A stretch of 64,000 nt of DNA from a bacterium (lineage in GTDB: Bacteria; UBA8248), in NCBI GenBank assembly GCA_022828125.1, contig JAJEJD010000024.1, positions 1-64,000 on the forward strand. The letters are read 5' to 3'. A program made the position numbers and the translations under genes. The notes beneath the pieces were generated by a model. It was given only the letters and a program-made list of their open reading frames with translations, searched no databases and was not told the origin of the DNA. Positions 1 to 8,441 of this stretch are shown in pieces. Positions within the stretch are counted from its first letter, which is position 1. Each line of letters starts with the position of its first letter.

Positions 1-108
1 GCCGCGCTTTTTAACCGTCTCCAGCGTCGGGCTGGCGGCGAACGCGGCACTTGCGATTACCGCCACGGCGGCAAACGCGCAAAGTACGGTGAACAGGTGC
101 TTTTTCAT
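1..108 (-). CDS. Amino-acid ABC transporter substrate-binding protein, N-terminus (cut by window edge)
   Basis: Only the first 36 codons lie in the window. They read as a classic Sec signal peptide (MKKHLF followed by an Ala/Val-rich core ending near AFAA), and the mature protein begins SPTLETVKKRG. That opening resembles the general L-amino-acid binding proteins of the AapJ/BztA type, which start with a similar 'TLxxVKxRG' before the first ligand-binding strand. The start ATG at 106-108 is preceded by AGGAGAG at good spacing. Periplasmic capture of amino acids for an ABC importer is the likely role, but the diagnostic part of the protein is outside the window. Confidence 0.7.
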   Translation of the reverse strand, partial: MKKHLFTVLCAFAAVAVIASAAFAASPTLETVKKRG

Positions 109-343
109 CGCAACTCTCCTTCCTCGTGGGCCCTCGCGGGCGTAAAGAAAATGAAGCAACATCCCCGGATGTGTTCGTATGGCGCTACGTAACTCAAAAA
201 TACCACGATGGGGACGTTCTCACAACTTTTTTTCCAAATCTTGGGAGTCGGAAGCGGGGGAGTTTTCAGAAAAAGCAGGGAAAGATGACCGAAAAGCACA
301 CCGACGGAGCTTCATGAGGACATCAGGCATCGTTGCCGGGCTT

Positions 344-625
344 TCAAGCAGATGGGCGAAGTCGAAGACCCAGGGCGCGCATGACCTTGAGAACGGTGGC
401 GAACTCGGGATTCCCCTCGGGAGAAAGCGCCTTGTAGAGGCTCTCCCTGCCCAGGCCGGTCTCGGCGGCGACTTTCGTCATCCCCTTGGCCCGCGCGGCG
501 TCACCCAATGCCGCCGCGATGAGCGCCGGGTCGCCATCCTCGAAAGCCGCTTCGAGGTAGAGAGCGATATCCTCTTTTGTCTTGAGGCGATCCGCCGCAT
601 CCCACGGCTTCGTTTGATTTGTCAT
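344..625 (-). CDS. HI1420-type addiction-module antidote protein, orphan
   Basis: About 93 residues. The N-terminal part (TKPWDAADRLKTKEDIALYL, then LEAAFEDGDPALIAAALGDAAR) and the helix-turn-helix around MTKVAAETGLGRESLYKALS match the putative addiction-module antidote family exemplified by HI1420. The C-terminus NPEFATVLKVMRALGLRL is also typical. The ATG at 623-625 has GGGAG about nine bases upstream; a GTG two codons earlier is less well placed. The usual partner, a RelE-like toxin just upstream, is absent: nothing toxin-like is visible between here and the next gene at 729, nor downstream. It may act as a solitary regulator or be left over from a lost pair. Confidence 0.75.
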   Translation of the reverse strand: MTNQTKPWDAADRLKTKEDIALYLEAAFEDGDPALIAAALGDAARAKGMTKVAAETGLGRESLYKALSPEGNPEFATVLKVMRALGLRLRPSA

Positions 626-687
626 TTGCACTTACTCCCATCCTTTTCACACACGAAGACGGGATGCTACCACAACTCCCTCTTCTA

Positions 688-706
688 GGGGGCTGTTGAA
701 AAAATC
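688..706 (+). repeat. Lone GTTGAAAAA repeat end
   Basis: The string GGGGGCTGTTGAAAAAATC matches the terminal motif of larger intergenic elements elsewhere in the window (for example 46101 and 52619). No matching inverted end is visible nearby, so it is probably a remnant or a one-sided copy. Confidence 0.4.
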
Positions 707-728
707 TTCGTCAAAGGAGCAACTCCCC

Positions 729-1802
729 CTACTCCCTGATCTTCTCGGTGACGCTGAGCGTCTGCGCGCCGGGGGTGGGAATCCACATGGATTTCTGGCC
801 CTCGCCGCCGCCCACGATAAGGATGAGGGCGTCGGCATGGGTGAGGATGGGCACGGAGGCTTCGGGGTCCGTCCTGTCCACCCAGACGGGAAAGGTCGGG
901 CCTTTCGATTTTCCGCGAACACTCACGTACTTCCAGGGTTTCCTCGCCTTCTCGAAGAGATAGCGCTTCACGTCCGCCTTACTCCAGCCGGCCCGCGCGA
1001 CGTAGGCGGCGTGCTCGGGCGCCATGACGAGGACGGGCTCGCCCTGGGAGGAGAGGTTGTTCCCGCCCAGCGTCGCCATCGAGTCCGCGTAGCCGAACAG
1101 AAGCGCATGGGGTTCGGTGTTGTAGTTGTCCGTGATGCAGTGGGGCGCCTCGCCGCAGGTGAGCGTCACGGTGCTCTCATCGCGCGAGAAGCCGCGCTCG
1201 ACGTGATAAGGCTCCCAGGGGTTCGCGTCCTCGTTCTCGGCGATGCAGTAGGTATATTTCCCGGGATGGGCGTGCTGGGCGCGGTCCACCTCGCCGGGAA
1301 CGGCGCCGCCCAGGTTGATGAGGCAAAGCCTGAGCGCGCGGCCAATCGTCGCGTTCGCCCGCCAGCCGGGGCCGAAAAGGCCGGAGCCTGAGTTGACCTT
1401 AAGGCGCTTGGCGATAGGGCCGTTCACGATGATGAGCGCAGTGGCGGGGTGCGTCGTCGTCTGGCGGTGGCTCAGGCCATAGCGCGGCTTGGTAATTGCG
1501 GAGACGGCTGCGACGACGACGGGCAGGTATTCCGGCGCGCAGCCGGCCATCACGGCGTTCACCGCAACCGCGCGGGCCGTCGCCACCCCCATGAGGGGAG
1601 GAACCTCTGCGATTTCCTCATCCGGATCGCCCGCCCAGCCGGACAGCAGACCCTCCACGCGCTCGCGCGTGGGCGGGATGACGGGCAGCCCGTCCGTCCA
1701 GCCGCGCTCGTAGAAATAGGCGTTCATCTCATCGAGGGAGCCCGTGACCGGCAAAACCCGCCTGCCCGCCTCCAGAGAGGGGTTTTCGATGTTACCGGCC
1801 AA
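729..1802 (-). CDS. Conserved protein of unknown function, partner of the UGSC selenoprotein
   Basis: I do not recognise a named function. The protein is about 357 residues if translation begins at the TTG at 1800-1802, which has GGGGGAGGCGGAAG directly upstream; the longer ORF start at 1862 would overlap the preceding gene. The N-terminus carries YFYERGWTDGLPVIPPT, a recurrent opening of proteins encoded next to UGSC-type proteins. Cysteines visible include MAGC, YC and LTCGEAPHC; there is no signal peptide and no clear membrane segment. It begins 13 bases downstream of the UGSC selenoprotein stop and is last in an operon with CoA-transferase and enoyl-CoA hydratase genes, suggesting a role in breakdown or redox handling of an organic acid. 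That role is inferred from context only. Confidence 0.7.
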   Translation of the reverse strand: MAGNIENPSLEAGRRVLPVTGSLDEMNAYFYERGWTDGLPVIPPTRERVEGLLSGWAGDPDEEIAEVPPLMGVATARAVAVNAVMAGCAPEYLPVVVAAVSAITKPRYGLSHRQTTTHPATALIIVNGPIAKRLKVNSGSGLFGPGWRANATIGRALRLCLINLGGAVPGEVDRAQHAHPGKYTYCIAENEDANPWEPYHVERGFSRDESTVTLTCGEAPHCITDNYNTEPHALLFGYADSMATLGGNNLSSQGEPVLVMAPEHAAYVARAGWSKADVKRYLFEKARKPWKYVSVRGKSKGPTFPVWVDRTDPEASVPILTHADALILIVGGGEGQKSMWIPTPGAQTLSVTEKIRE

Positions 1803-1815
1803 CTTCCGCCTCCCC

Positions 1816-2421
1816 CTATTTCGGGCAAAGATTCCGAGGACCCCTGAACTTCTTCTCGGCATACTCGGACCGGAGTTTCGCGGGGTCGCCCGTGAGCGCG
1901 CGTATGACTTCCGCCACGACGGCGTCCGCCTTGGGATGAAGCGCTTCTCTCGAAGAAGCAGCCAGAGGGTGGTCCATCTCGACGACGGGCAGGCCGCCGT
2001 AGCCCTGCCTGCGCGCTATCGCGCGGCCGCTGTGGCTGAAGCCCCGGCTCACGATGACGCAGGCGGGTCTTCCCAGCCGCTCGAGCCGGACCGCGTCGCG
2101 GACACTCCACGACGTGGAGGAGCCTCAGTGCCCCACGCCGACCAGCACGGCGTCGCAGCGCGCGCTCAATTCTTCGAGAATTTCAGGGGATGCCGCCTGG
2201 GCGAGGTGATGCTTCCGGCGCTGGACGACTTCCGTGATTTCAAAGGATTCCCGAAGCCTGTCGCGCACCCTGTCCAGCACCCAGTCGGAGAACTCCTTGT
2301 TGTTCTCGAGTATCCCGAGAGTAGCACCCTCCAGCGTCTCCGGTCTGGGATTCAGGGCCTCATCCGGTATCCTGGGGATGCCCGCGGGGGAGATGACCTC
2401 GGCGAATATCTCGTCATTCAT
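1816..2421 (-). CDS. UGSC-family selenoprotein with in-frame UGA (Sec99)
   Basis: The ORF track splits this gene at a TGA (2125-2127), but the frame continues unbroken on the other side. The join reads ...LVGVGH-U-GSSTSWSVRDAV..., matching the UGSC family in which Sec (or Cys) precedes Gly-Ser and a TSxSVxDA helix. The full product would be 201 residues with Sec at 99: an N-terminal half with TLGILENNKEFSDWVLDRV and a C-terminal half with CVIVSRGFSHSGRAIA. Here the fourth motif residue is Ser, giving UGSS. A short hairpin (CTCCAC/GTGGAG, loop GTC) starts five bases after the UGA; its loop is closer than usual for a bacterial SECIS, so the recoding element is not certain. The start ATG has GGGAGC upstream. 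A frameshift or nonsense pseudogene is unlikely because both halves are conserved and in one frame. The biochemical activity of the family is not established. Confidence 0.85.
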
Positions 2422-2440
2422 CGGATGCTCCCGGTCCGCG

Positions 2441-3235
2441 CTACCTGCCCGTGAAGACGGGCTTTCTCTTCTCCATGAACGCGGTGCGGCCTTCCTTGTA
2501 ATCAGCGCTGTCGAAGCATTCTTTCGAGAGCCTGGCGATCATGTCGAAATCTCGATCGGCGCCGTCTTTCACTACCTCGCCGATGGTGAGCTTGGACGCC
2601 TTGACCGAAAGCGGCGCGTTGTTCGCGATGGTGGAGGCCATGTCCACCACGTAATTCTCCAACTCATCCACGGGCACTACTTCGTTCACCAGCCCGATCT
2701 CGAGCGCCTTCGCCGCCGGGAGGCGCCTGGCCGTGAAAAGAATCTCCTTCGCCTTCGCGGGCCCCACGAGGTCGACGAGTTGCTTCAGGTTGTCGAAACC
2801 GTAGGCGATGCCCAGCCGCCCGGCGGGGATGCCGAACTGCGAATCGTCCGCCGCGACCCGGATGTCGGCGTTCAGCGCGATTCCCAGCCCGCCGCCCAGG
2901 CAATAGCCTCGGATCATGGCGATGAGGGGCTTTTTCATGCTCACCATGATCTCCTTGGCTTCTTCGGATATGCGCGTGTATTCGGCGGCCTGCTCGGCGT
3001 TGCTCCTGTTCTTCGCGAACTGCGAGATGTCCGCACCCGAGACGAACGCCCTGTCGCCCGCGCCCTTCATCACCACGACGCGGATGTCGCCGTCCGCCTC
3101 GTAATTCTCGAGTATCTCGGCAATGGCTCCCCACATCTCGAGCGAGAGCGCGTTTCTGCGTTCGGGGTTGTTGAAGATCATCCAGCCGATTCCGCCGTCC
3201 ACCTCGAAAGCCATCTTCTCCGTCGATAACTGCAT
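2441..3235 (-). CDS. Enoyl-CoA hydratase/isomerase family protein
   Basis: A 264-residue crotonase-fold enzyme. The first oxyanion-hole segment is GDRAFVSGADISQF and the second is GYCLGGGLGIALNADIRVA, followed by SQFGIPAGRLGIAYG; these define the acyl-CoA pocket of the family. In place of the second catalytic Glu of true hydratases the sequence has Gly/Arg-Leu around 'GRLGI', so the reaction may be hydration, isomerisation or decarboxylation of a CoA ester. ATG 3235 has GGAG six bases upstream; a start four codons earlier (3247) is also possible. The gene follows the CoA-transferase by about 40 bases and precedes the UGSC gene by 19, so the four genes are probably one transcript for CoA-dependent catabolism of an organic acid. 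Confidence 0.88.
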   Translation of the reverse strand: MQLSTEKMAFEVDGGIGWMIFNNPERRNALSLEMWGAIAEILENYEADGDIRVVVMKGAGDRAFVSGADISQFAKNRSNAEQAAEYTRISEEAKEIMVSMKKPLIAMIRGYCLGGGLGIALNADIRVAADDSQFGIPAGRLGIAYGFDNLKQLVDLVGPAKAKEILFTARRLPAAKALEIGLVNEVVPVDELENYVVDMASTIANNAPLSVKASKLTIGEVVKDGADRDFDMIARLSKECFDSADYKEGRTAFMEKRKPVFTGR

Positions 3236-3279
3236 TCCACACTCCATACGCTGCGCCCCCCGAAGGGGCAGGGTTGTTC

Positions 3280-4467
3280 CTAGACGATGCCCTCATCGCG
3301 CAATTCATCTATCGCGTCCGCATCGTAGCCCAGATTCTTCAAAATCTCTTCGGTATGCTCGCCCACCTCGGGCGTCGCGTTTCGCATCTTCTGCGGCGTG
3401 CGCGTGAGCTTGACCGCCTGACCCACGATCTTTATCGGCCCCATCTCGGGGTGCTCGACCTCGGGCGACATGTTCAGCCCCTTGACCTGGGGGTCGGCGA
3501 ACGTCTTGTCCACCGTGTAGATGGGCCCGCAGGGGATTCCCGCCTCGTTCAGTATCTCGATCCACTCCGCACCCCGCTTCGCCCGTGTCCGATTGTTGAT
3601 GGTCTCGTGCAGGGCCTCCTTGTTCTCGAAGCGCTTCGGCACACTCGAATAGTCGGGATTCTCGAGGAGTTCGGGCATCTCCAGAGCGCCCACGAGGCGC
3701 TCCCAGAGATGCTGGGGGCCGGACTGGATGATGATCCGCCCGTCCGCGGTCTCGAAGACGCCCGCCGGCAAGAACGTGGGATGGTTGTTCCCCTGCTGGT
3801 TGGGCACGTCCTCGAAAAGCAGGTATCTCGCGGCCTGGAAATCCATCATCTGAATCTGGGCTTCGAGAAGCGAGGTGTGCACCCATTGCCCCTCGCCCGA
3901 GACTTCGCGCTCGAGCAGGGCGATCATAATCCCCTGCGCGAGCATGAAGCCCGCAGACAGATCGGCGAGCGGAATGCCCACACGCATGGGGCCGTCTCCC
4001 GGCTTGCCGGTGACGGACATGAGGCCGCTCAGCCCCTGGGCTGTCATGTCCAGCCCCGGCCGCTTGCTGTAAGGTCCCTCCTGCCCGAAGCCCGAGATGC
4101 TCCCGTAGACGATGCGCGGGTTGACCGCGCGACAGGCCTCGTAGTCCACGCCCAGGCGGTGCTTCACGTCGGGCCGGTAGTTCTCGATCACCACGTCGGC
4201 GCCTTCCACCATGCGGAAGAAAATCTCGCGGCCTTTTTCCTCGCGCAGGTTGAGGGTCATGCCTCTTTTGTTGCGGTGTAAGTTCTGCGCCTCATAGCCG
4301 CCCCGGGGCTGGGCCATGTTGTCGGAAAAGCCGCTCGCGGGGGGCGCTTCTATCTTGATGACGTCGGCCCCCCAGTCCGCGAACTGGCGAACCGCCGTGG
4401 GGCCGGCCCGCGCGCGGGTGAGATCGAGCACCTTGAAGCGGGAAAGGGGTAGTGAATGATTCTGCAC
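3280..4467 (-). CDS. CaiB/BaiF (family III) CoA-transferase
   Basis: A 395-residue family III CoA-transferase. The N-terminal signature FKVLDLTRARAGPTAVRQF leads into WGADVIKIEAPP. The central region NKRGMTLNLREEKGR and VIENYRPDVKHRLGVDY is standard, and GLDMTAQGLSGLM contains the catalytic aspartate of the family. The GTG start at 4465-4467 has AGGAG eight bases upstream. Members move CoA between carboxylic acids through a mixed-anhydride intermediate. The donor and acceptor cannot be read from the sequence. It is first in the operon with the enoyl-CoA hydratase and UGSC genes, and likely activates the substrate they act on. Confidence 0.9.
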   Translation of the reverse strand: MQNHSLPLSRFKVLDLTRARAGPTAVRQFADWGADVIKIEAPPASGFSDNMAQPRGGYEAQNLHRNKRGMTLNLREEKGREIFFRMVEGADVVIENYRPDVKHRLGVDYEACRAVNPRIVYGSISGFGQEGPYSKRPGLDMTAQGLSGLMSVTGKPGDGPMRVGIPLADLSAGFMLAQGIMIALLEREVSGEGQWVHTSLLEAQIQMMDFQAARYLLFEDVPNQQGNNHPTFLPAGVFETADGRIIIQSGPQHLWERLVGALEMPELLENPDYSSVPKRFENKEALHETINNRTRAKRGAEWIEILNEAGIPCGPIYTVDKTFADPQVKGLNMSPEVEHPEMGPIKIVGQAVKLTRTPQKMRNATPEVGEHTEEILKNLGYDADAIDELRDEGIV

Positions 4468-4634
4468 GAACGCACTCCTGTGAAAAAAATCAAACGATTC
4501 GAGAATATGGGAGATTCATCCGCCCGTAAGGTAACAGAATCGAGCGGGTTTGCGCACTGCGGGCGTCGATGAATTTCATCATTTCAGGATGCGCTTCGCC
4601 ACAGGCTCAAGGAAGCAACTAAAGGAGAGTTCCA

Positions 4635-4711
<77 letters not shown>

Positions 4712-4798
4712 ATGAGGCCGCAAGCCTATCACAATCCAATCTCGTGCTGGAACCTGGGGGAATCCGGAAATGATGCCGGGCCGAGGGGCCCGCGCGCG

Positions 4799-7048
4799 TC
4801 AGGCGGGCGCCGGCTGGGGCGTTTGCCCTTTTCGCCTGTTGTGCTGATACCAGTACAAGGCGGCGAAAATCGCCACCGCGATGAGTTGGACCACGGGGCG
4901 CGGGCCGCCGGTGAAATCCGTGATGAGCGAGGGTCTGAACGCCGAGACGCACACCACCATCAAGATCGCCCGTTCGCCCCAGTTGCAGTTATCGGCGAAA
5001 TAGCCCTGAAGCGCGGACGCGAAGGCGAACATCGCCGCCAGAGAGACGAAACACACCCAGGCGATTTTGAGAACATCGTTGATCCAGATGATCTCGCCCT
5101 TGGGGCCGACGCCCTGCATCATCAGGAGTTCCAGGTTGTAGATGAACACGAACGGCAGCACGGCGGTCCGCAGGTCGTAGACGAAGCCCTGCACGCCCGT
5201 CTGGATGGGGTCGGACTTGGCTATCGCCGAGGCGGCGAACGCGGCGAGACCCACGGGCGGCGTGTCGTCGGCCAGGATGCCGAAATAAAAGACGAACAGA
5301 TGGGCCGCGAGCAGCGGCACCACGAGGCCCGCCTTGCCGCCCAGGCTCACGATGACGGGCGCGGTGAGCGTCGCCATGACGATGTAGTTCGCCGTCGTGG
5401 GCAGGCCCATCCCCAGGACGAGGGAGCATATCGCGGTGAGCAGGAGCATGAGCACCACGTTGCCCAGGGAGACGATTTCGATGAGTTCGATGAAGCGGCC
5501 GCTGAGACCGGTGAGGGTGACGGTACCGACGATGATGCCCGCCGCCGCCGTCGCTACGCCGATGCCCATCATGTTCTTGGCCCCGGCCATCATCCCCTGC
5601 CACACGTCGCCGAAGCTCTGGCCGAAGCCGGAGAGCACTCCGTCCCACAAGCGCTCTTCGAGTTCCTTGAAATGTGCCTCGCCGAACAACTCCCGCAGGT
5701 GGGCGACGCCCTTCTCGCGCTTCATGTCGCCCAGGACGTATATGGTGTTCTGCATGGGACGCTGGACGACGATGATCGCCATGGTCAGCAGGATCGCGTT
5801 GAACGCCGAAGCTACCGCCGACATGCGCAGGATGACGAGCGTGTAGATGAGCGCCAGGATGGGAACGACATAGTGGATGCCGCTGATGAGCGTGTGCCAG
5901 AACGAGGGCAGTTCATCCTCCCTGAGCGGCCTCAGGTTCAGCTTGAGCGCTTCCAAGTGAACGACATAGAAAAGGGCGATGTAAGACAGCAGGGCCGGCA
6001 GTATGGCGGCGCGCACCACGTCGAGATACGCCAATCCCAGGAATTCCGCCATGATGAACGCGGCGGCGCCCATGACCGGCGGCATGAGCTGTCCGTTCGT
6101 GCTCGCGCCCACCTCCACGGCGCCCGCCTTGTAAGGGGGCAGGCCGACCTTTTTCATCAGCGGGATCGTGAAGGTTCCCGTCGTCGCCACGTTCGCGATG
6201 GAAGAACCCGAGACCAGCCCCGTCATGCCCGAGGCGACCACGGCCGCCTTGGCGGGCCCGCCCCGGAAGCGGCCCAGGGCCGCGAAGGCCACCTGCACGA
6301 AGTAGTTCGCCGCACCCGCCTTGTCGAGTAGCGAGCCGAAAAGCACGAAGAGGAACACGAAGCTCGTCGACACGCCGATGGGCACGCCCCAGATGCCGCT
6401 GTCGCTCAGATACATGTGGTCCACCACGAATTCGAGCGGAACGCCCGGATGCGCGATGAACGAGGGCATGTAGGGTCCTACGAAGCAATAGAGCAAAAAC
6501 AAGATGGCGAGAGTCGGCAATGCCGGTCCGAGCGCGCGGCGCGCAGCCTCCAGAAGCAGAACGACGAGAATCGCCCCCACGATGACGTCGCGCTGGATGG
6601 GGAGACCCGAGCGCTGGATGATGTTCACATAGTCCCAGGCCATGTAGAACGCGCCCAGCCCTGCGAGGATCGCGAGTGCGTAGTCGTACCAGGGTATGAC
6701 CTCGCGCGTGGAGCGCTGGGGCCGCATGAAGCCGGGGAAAAGCTGGATCGACATGCGTTGAACCCAGCCCTCGCCCGGTGTTTTCGTTCCCGGGAAGGCG
6801 AGATAGACCATCGTGATGGCGAAGGTGAGATGGATGCTTCTGGCGATGATGGAGTTCAGGGGGGTGTAGGCGATGTAGAGCTGAAAACAGGACCAGGAGA
6901 TCGCCAGAATCGATACGAGCCAAGCCGTCAGGTTCTTGGGCTGCCTTCCGCCGGATTCCGCTTCGGCGGCGATTTCCTCCGCTGCCCGCTTCGATTCCTC
7001 GTCAATCGCATCACTCAAGGCGTCTGCGGAATCACCCGGCTCGCTCAT
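4799..7048 (-). CDS. TRAP transporter permease, fused small and large subunits (TAXI type)
   Basis: A 749-residue integral membrane protein. The N-terminal ~220 residues contain the DctQ-like part (helices around LTAWLVSILAISWSCFQLYI and the DYALAILAGLGAFYMAWDYV segment). The rest is the DctM-like large subunit with repeated glycine-rich elements such as AAVVASGMTGLVSGSSIANV, STNGQLMPPVMGAAAF and LVLGMGLPTTANYIVMATL. This fused '4TM/12TM' layout is characteristic of transporters that use TAXI binding proteins. The start ATG is at 7048, about 115 bases after the binding-protein gene, so the two form an operon. Transport is driven by an ion gradient; the substrate is unknown, with small dicarboxylates or amino acids usual for the family. 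Confidence 0.93.
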   Translation of the reverse strand: MSEPGDSADALSDAIDEESKRAAEEIAAEAESGGRQPKNLTAWLVSILAISWSCFQLYIAYTPLNSIIARSIHLTFAITMVYLAFPGTKTPGEGWVQRMSIQLFPGFMRPQRSTREVIPWYDYALAILAGLGAFYMAWDYVNIIQRSGLPIQRDVIVGAILVVLLLEAARRALGPALPTLAILFLLYCFVGPYMPSFIAHPGVPLEFVVDHMYLSDSGIWGVPIGVSTSFVFLFVLFGSLLDKAGAANYFVQVAFAALGRFRGGPAKAAVVASGMTGLVSGSSIANVATTGTFTIPLMKKVGLPPYKAGAVEVGASTNGQLMPPVMGAAAFIMAEFLGLAYLDVVRAAILPALLSYIALFYVVHLEALKLNLRPLREDELPSFWHTLISGIHYVVPILALIYTLVILRMSAVASAFNAILLTMAIIVVQRPMQNTIYVLGDMKREKGVAHLRELFGEAHFKELEERLWDGVLSGFGQSFGDVWQGMMAGAKNMMGIGVATAAAGIIVGTVTLTGLSGRFIELIEIVSLGNVVLMLLLTAICSLVLGMGLPTTANYIVMATLTAPVIVSLGGKAGLVVPLLAAHLFVFYFGILADDTPPVGLAAFAASAIAKSDPIQTGVQGFVYDLRTAVLPFVFIYNLELLMMQGVGPKGEIIWINDVLKIAWVCFVSLAAMFAFASALQGYFADNCNWGERAILMVVCVSAFRPSLITDFTGGPRPVVQLIAVAIFAALYWYQHNRRKGQTPQPAPA

Positions 7049-7164
7049 TCAATCGCCCCTCAAACGTTTACCCCACTTCATGAAAGAATGAAACTCGAAT
7101 CACCACACGAAGCCGGGGGCGTGCGGCCCCCGGCCCATGTGGTAGACGTTCGTCCGAAATTACA

Positions 7165-8133
7165 CTACTTCATCAAGCCTTTTTCCTTGTAATAACGCGT
7201 GGCGCCCGGATGGAAGGGAGCCGAGAGGCCCCCGAGCATGTCTTTCTTCGTCAGGTACTTGAACGCCGCGTGCGTGGTGCGGAACTGGTCGAGATTGTCG
7301 AAGATGGTCTTCACGACGTTGTAGACCACGTCGTTGGGCTGATTTTTACCGGTCACGAAAGTGGCCTTCACCGCGTAAGTCGGCACGTCCTTGTCGACGC
7401 CCTTGTAGATGCCGCCCGGGATGTTCGTCATCACGTAGTAGGGCTTGCCGGCCACCAGATCCATGATGCCCTTGGCATTCAGGGGAATCATGCGGATCGC
7501 CGTGCTGTTGGAGATTTCGAGGCCGCCGCCCCAGGGGTTGCCCACGGTATAGAAGAACGCGTCGATCTTCTTGTCCACCAGCGCGCGGCTCGCCCCGCCC
7601 TGCTGCAGACCCTCGGCTTTGATGTCCTTGTTCATGTCGATGCCGTAGATCTTCAGGATGTCCGTCGCGTTTCCGCGCTGGCCGGAACCGGGGTTGCCGA
7701 TGTTGACCCGGCGTCCCTTGATGTCCGACACCTTCATGATGCCCGAATCCGCGCGCGCGACGAGCATGACGGTCTCCGGATGCACGCTGAAGACGCTGCG
7801 CAGGCCTTTGAAGGCTTTGCCCTTCCAGTCGGCCGCGCCGTTATACGCCTGCCAGTTCCTGTCGGACTGGGCGACGCCGAAGTTCAGCAGACCGCGCTTG
7901 ATGGCGTTGATGTTGAACACCGAACCCAGCGCGGGACGGCCGATGCAATTGTAACCCTGGCCCTTCAGTTTCTGGTTCACCAGCTTGCAGACGTTGAGAG
8001 CCACCTGATAGTAGACGCCCGTGGTGGAGCCGCCGCCGACCACGAGGAATTTCGCGGCGCTCGCCGGAACCGCCGCTCCCGCCAGCGAAATCGCCACGAC
8101 GGAAGCGAGTATAAATTTCATTGTCCTTTTCAT
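7165..8133 (-). CDS. TAXI-family TRAP transporter solute-binding protein
   Basis: A 322-residue periplasmic binding protein. A signal peptide (MKRTMKFILASVVAISLAGA, cleaved after ASA) is followed by KFLVVGGGSTTGVYYQVA, the hallmark opening of TAXI proteins. DIKGRRVNIGNPGSGQRGNA and the DAFFYTVGNP segment are also family features. The ATG at 8131-8133 has AAGGAGAA at ideal spacing, which overrides the longer ORF start at 8220. It delivers its ligand to the downstream fused permease. Confidence 0.93.
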   Translation of the reverse strand: MKRTMKFILASVVAISLAGAAVPASAAKFLVVGGGSTTGVYYQVALNVCKLVNQKLKGQGYNCIGRPALGSVFNINAIKRGLLNFGVAQSDRNWQAYNGAADWKGKAFKGLRSVFSVHPETVMLVARADSGIMKVSDIKGRRVNIGNPGSGQRGNATDILKIYGIDMNKDIKAEGLQQGGASRALVDKKIDAFFYTVGNPWGGGLEISNSTAIRMIPLNAKGIMDLVAGKPYYVMTNIPGGIYKGVDKDVPTYAVKATFVTGKNQPNDVVYNVVKTIFDNLDQFRTTHAAFKYLTKKDMLGGLSAPFHPGATRYYKEKGLMK

Positions 8134-8441
8134 CGCGTATTCTCCTTGAGTGAGGTGAGGTGGATAATAGACTTGCCGTGCATGAACAATGAGCGTTTCC
8201 TCTGTTTCAACGGCACCCAAGAGTGTCCTTATGGATGGCGATTCCTAGGGAAAACCTCTAAATTTCGGCATTTGCCGATTCATTGTTCTCGGAATGATTG
8301 CCCAATCCAAGGATAATGAGCGAAAAACTCGATGTCAACAGGAAACTAAATTTCAGCAGGTCATTTCCAGCGATTTGGGGTATTCTCATCGACTGAAAAA
8401 TCACTTGTTTTTCTTATTGTTATTATTTTCGAGGTCGGAGG
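8134..8441. other. Divergent intergenic region between the TRAP operon and lhgO
   Basis: 308 bases with no gene. The right half (about 8335-8430) is markedly AT-rich compared with the surroundings and probably carries the promoter for the lhgO gene. The left half should hold the promoter of the TRAP operon. I see no strong palindromic operator and no repeat. Confidence 0.5.

Noticed and set aside
2125-2127. Nonsense mutation or pseudogene at the TGA in the UGSC gene
   Set aside because: Both sides are conserved in one frame and the codon falls exactly at the family's Sec position, so recoding is the better explanation.
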